Of a stretch of 6,197 bases of DNA, positions 1-6,047 are shown one piece after another (within the stretch, counting starts at the first letter, position 1; each line of letters starts with the position of its first letter). A model generated the notes under the pieces. That model saw nothing but the letters and a program-made list of their open reading frames with translations, was not told the origin of the DNA and made no database searches. Origin of the DNA: SAR86 cluster bacterium (GTDB lineage Bacteria; Pseudomonadota; Gammaproteobacteria; Pseudomonadales; Azotimanducaceae); contig JABMOJ010000256.1 in NCBI GenBank assembly GCA_013204195.1, forward strand, positions 1-6,197, in the 5' to 3' direction. A program made the position numbers and the translations under genes.

Positions 1-101
1 ACACCAAGGTGCACAAGGAACCCCGCCGGTCGCTAATTTACGGCTGGTACAAACAACCGCGTTATACCTTTGTGAAGGATGAGATCAGCTATCTGTATTG
101 A
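1..101 (+). CDS. C-terminal end of an unidentified protein (partial, 5' end outside window)
   Basis: An open frame enters from the left edge (first full codon at base 3) and ends at a TGA at 99-101, giving 32 residues rich in Tyr, Lys and Arg and ending in EISYLY. The stretch LIYGWYKQPRYTF looks like real protein rather than random translation, with alternating aromatic and basic residues. The family is not recognised from so short a tail. It is the only likely plus-strand gene and converges on the small minus-strand gene ending at 217. The 115-base gap between them (102-216) holds no clear terminator, only a weak 6-bp inverted repeat AGGTTC/GAACCT (171-176 and 193-198) with a 16-base loop. 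It could be a chance frame, but the composition argues mildly for a gene. Confidence 0.5.
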   Translation, partial: TKVHKEPRRSLIYGWYKQPRYTFVKDEISYLY

Positions 102-216
102 GCACTTATCTTGAATGGCCTGACCCATCGCACGAAATCAACCATTAAAAATTACTGTTTGTCTCGATAAAGGTTCGCTAGACCCGACGTAAGAACCTGG
201 TGAACGCCCCCTGAAA

Positions 217-549
217 TCACTCTTCCGAGTCTGTCGCCGGCTCGACTACCTCACCGTTTGACACCTTCACCAGTTGTTCGCGCAAAGCCTCCAATTCACT
301 GCGAAGATGCTTTTCTTCCTCAGCCAAACGGGTTCGCTTGTCATCTTCCTTAGCTTGTTCGGCACACAATTTCGCTGCCTCATCCCACCTAAGATCATTG
401 ACCAACGCAATCACCACCGTCTTTTGTGACTCGGGATCGATAAGCTCGTCTTGCTTGTCGATGACTTTATCTAGCTGATTATTTAGCCTGAGCATTTGCT
501 TGGAAATATCAGCTGCCATCTTCGCAATTACCTCATAATGATATGTCAT
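217..549 (-). CDS. Small helical, charged protein of unknown function, probably LexA-regulated
   Basis: This 110-residue protein is not recognised as a known family. No signal peptide or membrane segment is visible, so it is probably cytoplasmic. Residues about 14-37 (KQMLRLNNQLDKVIDKQDEL) and 56-96 (many E, K, R with Leu/Ala spacing) look like two amphipathic or coiled-coil helices. They are separated by a more hydrophobic stretch TVVIALVNDLRWDEA (44-58). The tail (98-110) is acidic and probably disordered. The ATG start is well supported: AGAGG lies 5 bases upstream (555-559). A TATAAT -10 and a near-consensus SOS box sit further upstream, so the gene is likely a single-gene unit switched on by DNA damage. 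The helical build would suit a small regulator, inhibitor or adaptor that binds a partner, but no function can be assigned from the sequence. Confidence 0.85.
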   Translation of the reverse strand: MTYHYEVIAKMAADISKQMLRLNNQLDKVIDKQDELIDPESQKTVVIALVNDLRWDEAAKLCAEQAKEDDKRTRLAEEEKHLRSELEALREQLVKVSNGEVVEPATDSEE

Positions 550-578
550 CGATACCTCTGATTGAGTGTGCAGGCTTA

Positions 579-607
579 ATTATAACAACTGTATTAATAT
601 ACAGTAT
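579..607 (-). promoter_or_regulatory. Sigma-70-type promoter of the 110-residue protein gene
   Basis: On the minus strand a perfect TATAAT -10 hexamer lies at 579-584, about 30 bases upstream of the ATG. That predicts a short leader of roughly 23 bases carrying the AGAGG ribosome site. The -35 region at 17-base spacing (602-607, ATACTG) is poor and lies within the LexA box, as in several SOS promoters. The -10 call is direct from sequence; the start point is inferred. Confidence 0.7.
589..604 (-). promoter_or_regulatory. LexA-binding site (SOS box)
   Basis: The minus strand reads CTGTATATTAATACAG. It matches the gammaproteobacterial LexA consensus CTGTATATATATACAG at 14 of 16 positions, with the invariant CTGT and ACAG half-sites and the correct 8-base centre. 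The symmetric arms extend one base further to ACTGTAT/ATACAGT (588-605). The box sits 4 bases upstream of the TATAAT -10 and 39 bases before the start codon, so bound LexA would block RNA polymerase. No other start codon is suitably placed, so the target is the 110-residue protein. Confidence 0.85.
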
Positions 608-708
608 TGGTGCGCCGATGCAATAGTTTCAAATCTGCAGCGCGAAGTATTGTCCGGTTTATATTGCCGCACTTGTGATGGGCGCGAGTGATGAGCAAAC
701 GGTGAAGA

Positions 709-728
709 CAGGCGCTAGGCTGCGCCTG
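709..728 (-). terminator. Hairpin just after the SulP transporter gene, possible terminator
   Basis: CAGGCGC (709-715) and GCGCCTG (722-728) form a perfect 7-bp GC-rich stem with a 6-base loop, starting 3 bases past the transporter's stop codon. No T run follows on the minus strand, so it is not a classical intrinsic terminator. It may help Rho-dependent ending or stabilise the 3' end of the message. Confidence 0.4.
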
Positions 729-731
729 AAG

Positions 732-2444
732 TTAATCAGCAGCAGAATACTGCAACAGTAATTTATCGGCTTTCTTCAAACCCTCGACAACGGACCGTGA
801 AAACGCCACTTTGCCAATTTCTTTGCGCAGCCCTGCCCGGCGAAGTTTCAGAATCATCCGCGGCGCCAGATTACTGATAATCAGCCCCACGTTCCTCGCT
901 CCAAGATTTTCCTTGATCCCTTGCATGGCAATGATCGCGCTCATATCCATCATATTGACCTCGGTCATATCCAATATGATGACCTGTGTCTCGGGACTAA
1001 TATCGGTAATATTGCGCATAGCCTTCTGCGCCGAACCAAAAAATAACGCGCCATTAATGTCATATATCACAACTTCTTTTTTGACCTTTCCATAGCGACT
1101 CTGGTCAAGCTCAATTTTGGTCGTGGTGCTTAAGGTAATGCTGTTCTGGATAAACAAGATTGACGCCAGACTAATACCGACACCAACAGCAATGGTCATA
1201 TCGAACAACACGGTCAACGAAAAACACACCAGCAATACGATCACATCATTCAACGGGGCGACCTTAATGGTTCTGATGAAATGCCTCGCATCGCTCATAT
1301 TCCACGCCACCATCAGCAACAACGCCGCCATGGAAGCCATCGGGATATAGGACAAAAACGGCGACAACGACAGTATCGTGACCAGAATAAAACCACCGTG
1401 GACAATGGCGGTCAGGGGCGAACGGCTGCCCGCCTTGATACTCGCCGCAGTACGTGCGATCGCCGCCGTAGCCGGTATACCCCCAAACAACGGGGCAATG
1501 ATATTACCAAGACCTTGGCCAATAAGTTCATCATTAGGATCATGTTTCGTACCCGACATACCGTCCGCAACAACCGCGCAAAGCAGAGATTCCAACGCAC
1601 CCAAAATGGCGATGGTAATAGCACTTGGCAACAAGGCGTTAATCAGCACCCAGCTAATAACAATCGGCTGACCGTTAATATCCGGCAGATTCCAGGGCCA
1701 GTTAAAACTCGGCGCAACGGGCGGAATGCCGTTGCCTGAAATACCATCGATGGCATAATGAAATCGATCACCAATGGTCGCGACTGAGAAATCTGCCAGC
1801 AGCTGGCTCGCCAACCAGGCCACGATGGTGCCCACCAACAGCGCTATCAGATGCCCAGGGATTTTCGAGCGCAACCGGGGCCACAGAACCAGGACACTCA
1901 AGGTCAAGCCACCAATGAATAATTCCTGCAAGTCCAGGGTAGGTAGTGCTTGAACGATCGCATAAATTTTATCGACATAATGCCCTGCAACTGGCGGCAC
2001 CGTCAGCCCAAAAAAATCTTTAATCTGGAAGGTGGCGATAACGACACCAATTCCGGCGGTAAACCCCACAATCACTGGATAGGGAACCACCTCAATAAGG
2101 TTCCCCAGTTTGGCCACCCCCATCGCCACCAGTATCATGCCGGCCATCAAACCGCTGAGCAGTAATCCGCTTAAGCCGAACTGTTGAACGATAGGTAAAA
2201 GCACCACGACAAAGGCGGCAGTCGGCCCGGAAATATTCACTTTCGAGCCGCCAGATATCGCAATAATAATGCCGGCCACGATCGCGGTATAGAGCCCATG
2301 CTCCGGCGAGACGCCACTGGCAATTGCCAACGCCATCGACAAGGGAAGCGCGATAACGCCCACGGTCAGCCCAGCCAGCACATCGGTTTGTAGGTCCGAG
2401 TATGTGGGCCGGGATTTTATCGTTTTAATAACTGCTGAAAACAT
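732..2444 (-). CDS. dauA: SulP-family transporter, DauA-like, with C-terminal STAS domain
   Basis: This 570-residue inner-membrane protein has the standard SulP layout. A multi-spanning domain covers residues about 20-435, and a cytoplasmic STAS domain about 443-560. Family motifs are clear: GLTVGVIALPLSMALAI (25-41), GLYTAIVAG (50-58), SGPTAAF (72-78), the ESLLCAVVADGMSGTKH segment (285-301) and GQGLGNIIAPLFGG (309-322). From memory of the E. coli protein, these and LLLMVAWNMS (375-384) match DauA (YchM), an aerobic succinate/C4-dicarboxylate transporter that also acts in its regulation, better than sulfate or bicarbonate SulPs. The STAS domain carries LDMTEVNMMDMSA (491-503), the equivalent of the anti-sigma-antagonist switch loop, with Ser502 at the usual regulatory position. 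The start is fairly sure, although its ribosome site (GGTGA, 3 bases away) is poor. Substrate remains uncertain: dicarboxylate is most likely, with sulfate or bicarbonate as alternatives. It lies 84 bases after the dehydrogenase gene with no terminator between, so co-transcription is possible. Confidence 0.9.
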   Translation of the reverse strand: MFSAVIKTIKSRPTYSDLQTDVLAGLTVGVIALPLSMALAIASGVSPEHGLYTAIVAGIIIAISGGSKVNISGPTAAFVVVLLPIVQQFGLSGLLLSGLMAGMILVAMGVAKLGNLIEVVPYPVIVGFTAGIGVVIATFQIKDFFGLTVPPVAGHYVDKIYAIVQALPTLDLQELFIGGLTLSVLVLWPRLRSKIPGHLIALLVGTIVAWLASQLLADFSVATIGDRFHYAIDGISGNGIPPVAPSFNWPWNLPDINGQPIVISWVLINALLPSAITIAILGALESLLCAVVADGMSGTKHDPNDELIGQGLGNIIAPLFGGIPATAAIARTAASIKAGSRSPLTAIVHGGFILVTILSLSPFLSYIPMASMAALLLMVAWNMSDARHFIRTIKVAPLNDVIVLLVCFSLTVLFDMTIAVGVGISLASILFIQNSITLSTTTKIELDQSRYGKVKKEVVIYDINGALFFGSAQKAMRNITDISPETQVIILDMTEVNMMDMSAIIAMQGIKENLGARNVGLIISNLAPRMILKLRRAGLRKEIGKVAFSRSVVEGLKKADKLLLQYSAAD

Positions 2445-2471
2445 GAATCACCGGAACTCGCGTTGTCGCCC

Positions 2472-2489
2472 TGCCACGTGGTGCCACGT
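2472..2489. promoter_or_regulatory. Palindrome and tandem repeat ahead of the transporter gene, possible operator
   Basis: The arms ACGTGG (2476-2481) and CCACGT (2484-2489) make an inverted repeat with a 2-base centre. TGCCACGT also occurs twice with a 10-base period (2472-2479 and 2482-2489). A second pair, GAACTCG, flanks it at 2454-2460 and 2493-2499. The site lies 28 bases upstream of the transporter ATG, where a regulator could act. No convincing promoter hexamers were found around it, so the role is inferred. Confidence 0.35.
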
Positions 2490-2528
2490 TATGAACTCGA
2501 TGACACCTAGATCCACTCGCGTCAGGCA

Positions 2529-3608
2529 TTACAGCGACGGATCCACTAAAATTTTCGCATGCACTTCCGGGCTGCCCAGATCGACAAAAGCCGCCGCGAT
2601 ACCGTCAAGCCCGACCTTGCCGGTAATCAAGGGGGCGACGTCCAGGTCTCCCTCGGCAATATGCCCGAGGGTCTCTTTGAATTCATCGGCGGTATAGCCA
2701 AGCACAAATTGCAGATTCAGCTCTTTGTTGATTCCCACCAACGGCCGAATATGGTCCTGCTCCATACACACCCCAACCACCACAATCCGACAGCCACGAC
2801 GAGCATTTGCCATCAATTGATCGATCACGCCGGGAATACCCACGCACTCGAAGAAGACACCTTCTCGGTATTGTTGCCCCACCAACGGCAGTTCCGGCAG
2901 GCGCGACCCATCGACACCCAGCGTCGCCACCGATCGCCAACTGTCGTAGGGCGATGACTCGGCAGGATTGACCACCTCGTCGGCGCCCATCATCAACGCC
3001 AGCTTGCGGCGGGTCTCGCTGAAGTCAGCAGCGATAATGGGGCCGACTCCCAGGCGTTTGAGCGCGGCTATGACCGCAAGACCCACGGGACCGCAGCCAA
3101 TCACCAAAGGAATTTCGGCGTTGTTCAGCCTTGCCATCTGCACTGCATGGTGGCCCACTGCCATGGGTTCTGTGAGCGCCGCCAGATCACTGGCCAGACC
3201 ATTCGGCACAGGCAGCAGCATCGACTCATGAAGCACCATATTTTCCGCATAACCACCGGGCACCAGATTCGAGTAGCCCACCGTGCTCACCGCGCCATTT
3301 CGAATAGTCATCGGCACCGAACAGACTCGAGTGCCCGCCTTGAGGGACTTTGTTGTGCCGGGTCCGTGGTCAAGAATTTCAGCACAAAATTCATGTCCCA
3401 TCACCACATCGTGACTCAAGTCCATGGAGAAGGAGCCGCCGGTTGCCTTGGATGTTTCAACCATTTGCTGGCCGAACTTCAATGCATGCAAGTCTGAACC
3501 GCAGATACCGCAAGCCAGGGTCTTGACCAGCACCTCGCCAGCGGCAGGCTCAGGTCGTGACATGGTATCAACGACAAGACGCGCATCGCGCATGATTGCA
3601 GCTCTCAT
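2529..3608 (-). CDS. Zinc-dependent alcohol dehydrogenase, medium-chain (MDR) superfamily
   Basis: This 359-residue protein is of normal length for the family and should oxidise an alcohol (or reduce the carbonyl) with NAD(H). The catalytic zinc ligands are present: Cys36 in GICGSDLH (34-41), His72-Glu73 in MGHE (70-73), and Glu147 in LTEPMAVGHHA (145-155). The Rossmann nucleotide loop is GCGPVGL (171-177). The acidic Asp195 at the end of the next strand (IIAADFS) favours NAD over NADP. The usual four-cysteine structural-zinc loop near residues 90-115 is missing: only Cys96 remains. An insert-like segment rich in Ser and Met (50-66) follows the first zinc ligand. The ATG has an excellent ribosome site (AAAGGAG, 3615-3621, 6 bases away). 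The substrate is not evident. The protein resembles dehydrogenases I associate with lipid- and steroid-degrading bacteria, from memory only. A hairpin separates it from the crotonase gene upstream. Confidence 0.9.
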   Translation of the reverse strand: MRAAIMRDARLVVDTMSRPEPAAGEVLVKTLACGICGSDLHALKFGQQMVETSKATGGSFSMDLSHDVVMGHEFCAEILDHGPGTTKSLKAGTRVCSVPMTIRNGAVSTVGYSNLVPGGYAENMVLHESMLLPVPNGLASDLAALTEPMAVGHHAVQMARLNNAEIPLVIGCGPVGLAVIAALKRLGVGPIIAADFSETRRKLALMMGADEVVNPAESSPYDSWRSVATLGVDGSRLPELPLVGQQYREGVFFECVGIPGVIDQLMANARRGCRIVVVGVCMEQDHIRPLVGINKELNLQFVLGYTADEFKETLGHIAEGDLDVAPLITGKVGLDGIAAAFVDLGSPEVHAKILVDPSL

Positions 3609-3625
3609 GGAGGACTCCTTTAATC

Positions 3626-3654
3626 GACTAACAACGGGCTAAAAATAGGCTAAC
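3626..3654. repeat. Three helically phased G(A/G)CTAA repeats ahead of the dehydrogenase
   Basis: On the plus strand GACTAAC (3626-3632), GGCTAAA (3637-3643) and GGCTAAC (3648-3654) recur with an exact 11-base period, about one DNA turn. They occupy the leader between the crotonase stop and the dehydrogenase start and overlap the hairpin at 3644-3662. The spacing would allow a protein to bind one face of the helix. With copies this short, chance is possible. Confidence 0.4.
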
Positions 3655-3662
3655 AGCCTATT
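3641..3662 (-). terminator. Hairpin with T run after the crotonase gene, probable intrinsic terminator
   Basis: On the minus strand AATAGGCT, loop GTT, AGCCTATT make a perfect 8-bp stem with a 3-base loop (3644-3662). The run TTTTT follows (3645-3641). It starts 31 bases after the crotonase stop codon. The stem is only moderately GC-rich and the T run is short, so read-through into the dehydrogenase is likely. The same 19-base palindrome lies 35 bases ahead of the dehydrogenase ATG and could instead be a repressor operator. Confidence 0.5.
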
Positions 3663-3693
3663 CCTGGATGACGCTGATTCTACGCCACTGAAC

Positions 3694-4356
3694 TTATAGG
3701 CTTGGCTCGATCACAGCGATCGTCTGCGCTCGAATTAAGCGCTTATTCTTGCCATAGGCGGGGCTCGTCAGAGCACTCAATTCGAGGGCGACTTCGATTG
3801 CAGTCGCTTTGACCTGGCTGGCGGGCACAATGCGATCGAGAAAGCCCGCTGCCACGGCCCCATCCGGGTCATACAAATGGCCATTAATGGCAGCATGACC
3901 CAGATGCCGCGGATCAATCCGCGCCTTGAGCAGCTCCACCGCGAACACGGGCAGCACCATATTAATTGCGGTTTCATTGGCGCCGATCTTATAGGGCCCC
4001 TCTGTGCCGATACGGATGTCTGACGCGAGCAAGATAAAACTGCCCATGGCAATACCATGGCCGGTACAGGCGCATACTACCGGCATCGGAAACGTATACA
4101 GACGGAGCGCCAATCGACCGCCCTCATTCACCATCAATGTGACCTCATCGCTGGTCAAGCTGGACATCAGTTTCAGATCAAAACCCGCCGAGAATCGATT
4201 CTCTCGACCCACAAGCACCACGGCACGGGCCGCTTGTTCTGCCTGATCAAGACAAGTATTCAGCGCCGCGATCATGGTCGGATTTATCGCATTGGCTTTG
4301 CCGTCATCCATAGTGATGATGGCAATATCCTGTGTGATTTCAATAGTTGCACTCAA
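3694..4356 (-). CDS. Crotonase-fold enoyl-CoA hydratase/isomerase family protein
   Basis: From a TTG start this is a 220-residue crotonase-family protein acting on acyl-CoA thioesters, probably in the cytoplasm. The oxyanion-hole segments are SAGFDLK (residues 56-62) and TGHGIAMG (98-105). NETAINMVLP (127-136) supplies Glu128, which aligns with the second catalytic glutamate of hydratases and with the sole base of enoyl-CoA isomerases. The first hydratase glutamate is replaced by Phe107, so double-bond isomerisation or another single-base reaction is more likely than classical hydration. The frame stays open to a GTG at 4453-4455 (253 residues), but that start has no ribosome site and adds a tail unlike the family. 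The TTG has GGGAGA 5 bases upstream, and the protein then begins SATIEI as crotonases do. It is the last gene of the right-hand run, 108 bases after the YjbR-like gene. Confidence 0.85.
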   Translation of the reverse strand: MSATIEITQDIAIITMDDGKANAINPTMIAALNTCLDQAEQAARAVVLVGRENRFSAGFDLKLMSSLTSDEVTLMVNEGGRLALRLYTFPMPVVCACTGHGIAMGSFILLASDIRIGTEGPYKIGANETAINMVLPVFAVELLKARIDPRHLGHAAINGHLYDPDGAVAAGFLDRIVPASQVKATAIEVALELSALTSPAYGKNKRLIRAQTIAVIEPSL

Positions 4357-4361
4357 GCTCG

Positions 4362-4367
4362 TCTCCC
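4362..4367 (-). promoter_or_regulatory. Ribosome binding site that decides the TTG start of the crotonase gene
   Basis: The minus strand reads GGGAGA, then 5 bases, then TTG (4354-4356). This is the only strong Shine-Dalgarno in the N-terminal part of the frame. It coincides with where sequence typical of the crotonase family begins. Confidence 0.65.
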
Positions 4368-4464
4368 GCCAGTTCTTTGTTTGTGCCGATCTCGACACTG
4401 GTATCCAGTTAGCATAACCGGTAACGACCGACGGTAGCCAGAAAGCCCGGCCCACAACTAAAGA

Positions 4465-4848
4465 TCATTTTCGCGACCCGTAGAGCTCGACGGACGTAAA
4501 GCGGGTTTCAAGCTGGTGACGCTCAATGCGGGTCAAGCCTTTGATCACCAGCTGATAGGAATTATCGATCATTCTCTCGATTTCACTCGCGGGGATCGAG
4601 CCATCCAGCACTATCGTATTCCAGTGGGCCTTATTCATATGATAGCCAGGCAGCACCGCCTCGAATACATCTCTGAGCATCATCGCCTCTAGCGGCTCAC
4701 ACTTGAGATTCATGCGCCAGTGGCCGCCACTTTCGCTCAGAGTGGCGAACATCTTATGCCGGATTTTGTAGACCGCCACCGGAAGATTGAAGGGATAGTC
4801 TTCCCAGGCTTCAGGCTTAGACATTAAGTAAGCTTTGGCGTGTTCCAT
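4465..4848 (-). CDS. MmcQ/YjbR family protein
   Basis: This 127-residue protein is a full-length member of the MmcQ/YjbR family (a CyaY-like fold with a double-wing, DNA-binding-like surface). No enzymatic role is established for the family. The diagnostic motifs are all present: a conserved N-terminal stretch PEAWEDYPF (12-20), VYKIRHKMFATL (26-37), NLKCEP (47-52), PGYHMNKAHWNT (67-78) and SYQLV (97-101). No membrane segment or signal is seen. The ATG is preceded by AGGG about 6 bases away, inside a perfect 10-base palindrome CCCTGCAGGG (4855-4864). It lies 38 bases after the serine hydrolase gene and on the same strand, so it is probably translated from a shared message. Function in this cluster cannot be inferred. 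Confidence 0.9.
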   Translation of the reverse strand: MEHAKAYLMSKPEAWEDYPFNLPVAVYKIRHKMFATLSESGGHWRMNLKCEPLEAMMLRDVFEAVLPGYHMNKAHWNTIVLDGSIPASEIERMIDNSYQLVIKGLTRIERHQLETRFTSVELYGSRK

Positions 4849-4886
4849 TCGCTGCCCTGCAGGGTCGGTGATGCGAGGCGCCGGTC

Positions 4887-6047
4887 TTAAAGTGACCGAT
4901 ATACCGCATCCGTGAGGGTGATATTTCTCGGATCACGCCAGGCGAAGCCCTGATGATTCATATGATAGGCAAAACCCAATGACCGAGAAGGATCCGCGAA
5001 ACCCAGATGCCCACCATTGCCATAGTGACCGAAGGTGCCAGGGTTCGGCCCCAGCGGCCGGTCGGGCTGCGTCAACTGAAAGCCCAAACCAAATCGCGTC
5101 GGACGCTGGACATTAAGGTCCAACCCATCGCTGACAATCTGGGTGGCGCGATTCAATTGCGCCTGACTGATCACGCCCACGCGCTTGCCCGCCGCGATCA
5201 AGGCCAACTCGCCGAAACAACGGGCCACTGAGCGGGCGTTGGACTGCGGATTGGTGGAGGGAAAGACCGCTCGCCGCCAGGCTGTTGAATTAACCCCAAG
5301 GGACAACAAGGGCGGGTTATTGGCCACGCGTTCTCGCATGGCACCTAGGGTATCACTGGCGTCCAGTGCCATCACAGGGGCCGCTAAGCCTACGCCGGCA
5401 CGATCCAAAAACGTCAAATCAGCGCAGCGATGCTGCTGAACAGCCGCCACGCCGAATTGGAAGTCCATACCCAGCGGACCGGCGATCTGTTGCTGAAAGT
5501 AGTCAGAGAATGACTGTCCAGCAATCCGCTGTAACGGCTCTCCCAGAAGAAAACCAAAGGTATTGGTATGATAGCCATGGGCTTGTCCCGGGACCCACCA
5601 TGGCTTTTGTCGCGCAATGGCCGCGGTCATGAGATCCCAGTGAAAGTAAGCGTCTGTCGGCAGCGGCGAGTCGATTCCGCAGAGTCCTGCCTGATGCGAC
5701 ATAGCCTGAGCAAGGGTAATCTGGCCCTTACCCGCCTGGGCGAACTCAGGCCAGTGATCGGCAACCCTGGAATTCACGTCAATGTTGCGGTTTTCCAGCA
5801 AATGCAACAGGGTCAAGGCGGTCATGGCTTTGCCCACAGACCAGACGTTGACGAGCGTATCTTCCAACCAGGGCCGGGTTCTGTCGGCATCCCCATAACC
5901 GGCCCACAGGTCGACCACCAGTTCGCCTTCATACACAACGGCCACCGACGCCCCGAGCTCGTCGCGTTGCGTAAAATTCTCCACAAAGCCTCGACGCACG
6001 GCTTCAAATTTCGAATCGCAGTGGCCATGAACCACAAGATCACTCAC
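4887..6047 (-). CDS. Serine hydrolase, class C beta-lactamase-like / family VIII esterase (EstB type)
   Basis: This protein should hydrolyse esters or related bonds through a serine nucleophile. In the numbering of the longest frame (402 residues from an ATG at 6095), SVGK (86-89) gives the catalytic Ser86 and Lys89. The Tyr motif is GYHTNTFGFLLGE (174-186) with Tyr175, preceded by WWVPG (166-170). FGHYGNGGHLGFADP (355-369) is the third active-site element. In relatives, as I recall, this element usually reads GGS rather than GGH. No signal peptide is apparent, so it is probably cytoplasmic, unlike true periplasmic AmpC enzymes, and an esterase role is likelier than antibiotic resistance. The GTG at 6045-6047 (386 residues) is preferred: it has GAGAAG 7 bases upstream, places VVHGHCD near the N-terminus as usual in the family, and reduces overlap with the gene before it to 8 bases. 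The ATGs at 6077 and 6095 remain possible. Confidence 0.87.
   Translation of the reverse strand: MSDLVVHGHCDSKFEAVRRGFVENFTQRDELGASVAVVYEGELVVDLWAGYGDADRTRPWLEDTLVNVWSVGKAMTALTLLHLLENRNIDVNSRVADHWPEFAQAGKGQITLAQAMSHQAGLCGIDSPLPTDAYFHWDLMTAAIARQKPWWVPGQAHGYHTNTFGFLLGEPLQRIAGQSFSDYFQQQIAGPLGMDFQFGVAAVQQHRCADLTFLDRAGVGLAAPVMALDASDTLGAMRERVANNPPLLSLGVNSTAWRRAVFPSTNPQSNARSVARCFGELALIAAGKRVGVISQAQLNRATQIVSDGLDLNVQRPTRFGLGFQLTQPDRPLGPNPGTFGHYGNGGHLGFADPSRSLGFAYHMNHQGFAWRDPRNITLTDAVYRSL

Noticed and set aside
171..198. Inverted repeat AGGTTC/GAACCT in the convergent gap
   Set aside because: A 6-bp stem with a 16-base loop and no T run on either strand is too weak to call a terminator.
1281..1739. 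Plus-strand 152-residue open frame opposite the SulP transporter
   Set aside because: Its composition is very rich in Arg, Gln, Asn and Thr, as expected from the reverse strand of membrane-protein codons, and no ribosome site or family motif was seen.
2559..2957. Plus-strand 132-residue open frame opposite the dehydrogenase
   Set aside because: It is antisense to the well-supported dehydrogenase frame and rich in His, Gln and Pro without recognisable domains.
4855..4864. Perfect palindrome CCCTGCAGGG before the YjbR-like gene
   Set aside because: It is only 10 bases with no loop, and the AGGG half already serves as a ribosome site. Alone it is too short to call an operator or terminator.
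4887..6047. Antibiotic-resistance beta-lactamase
   Set aside because: The EstB-type motifs, lack of a signal peptide and operon with metabolic genes fit an esterase-like hydrolase better than a periplasmic AmpC enzyme.
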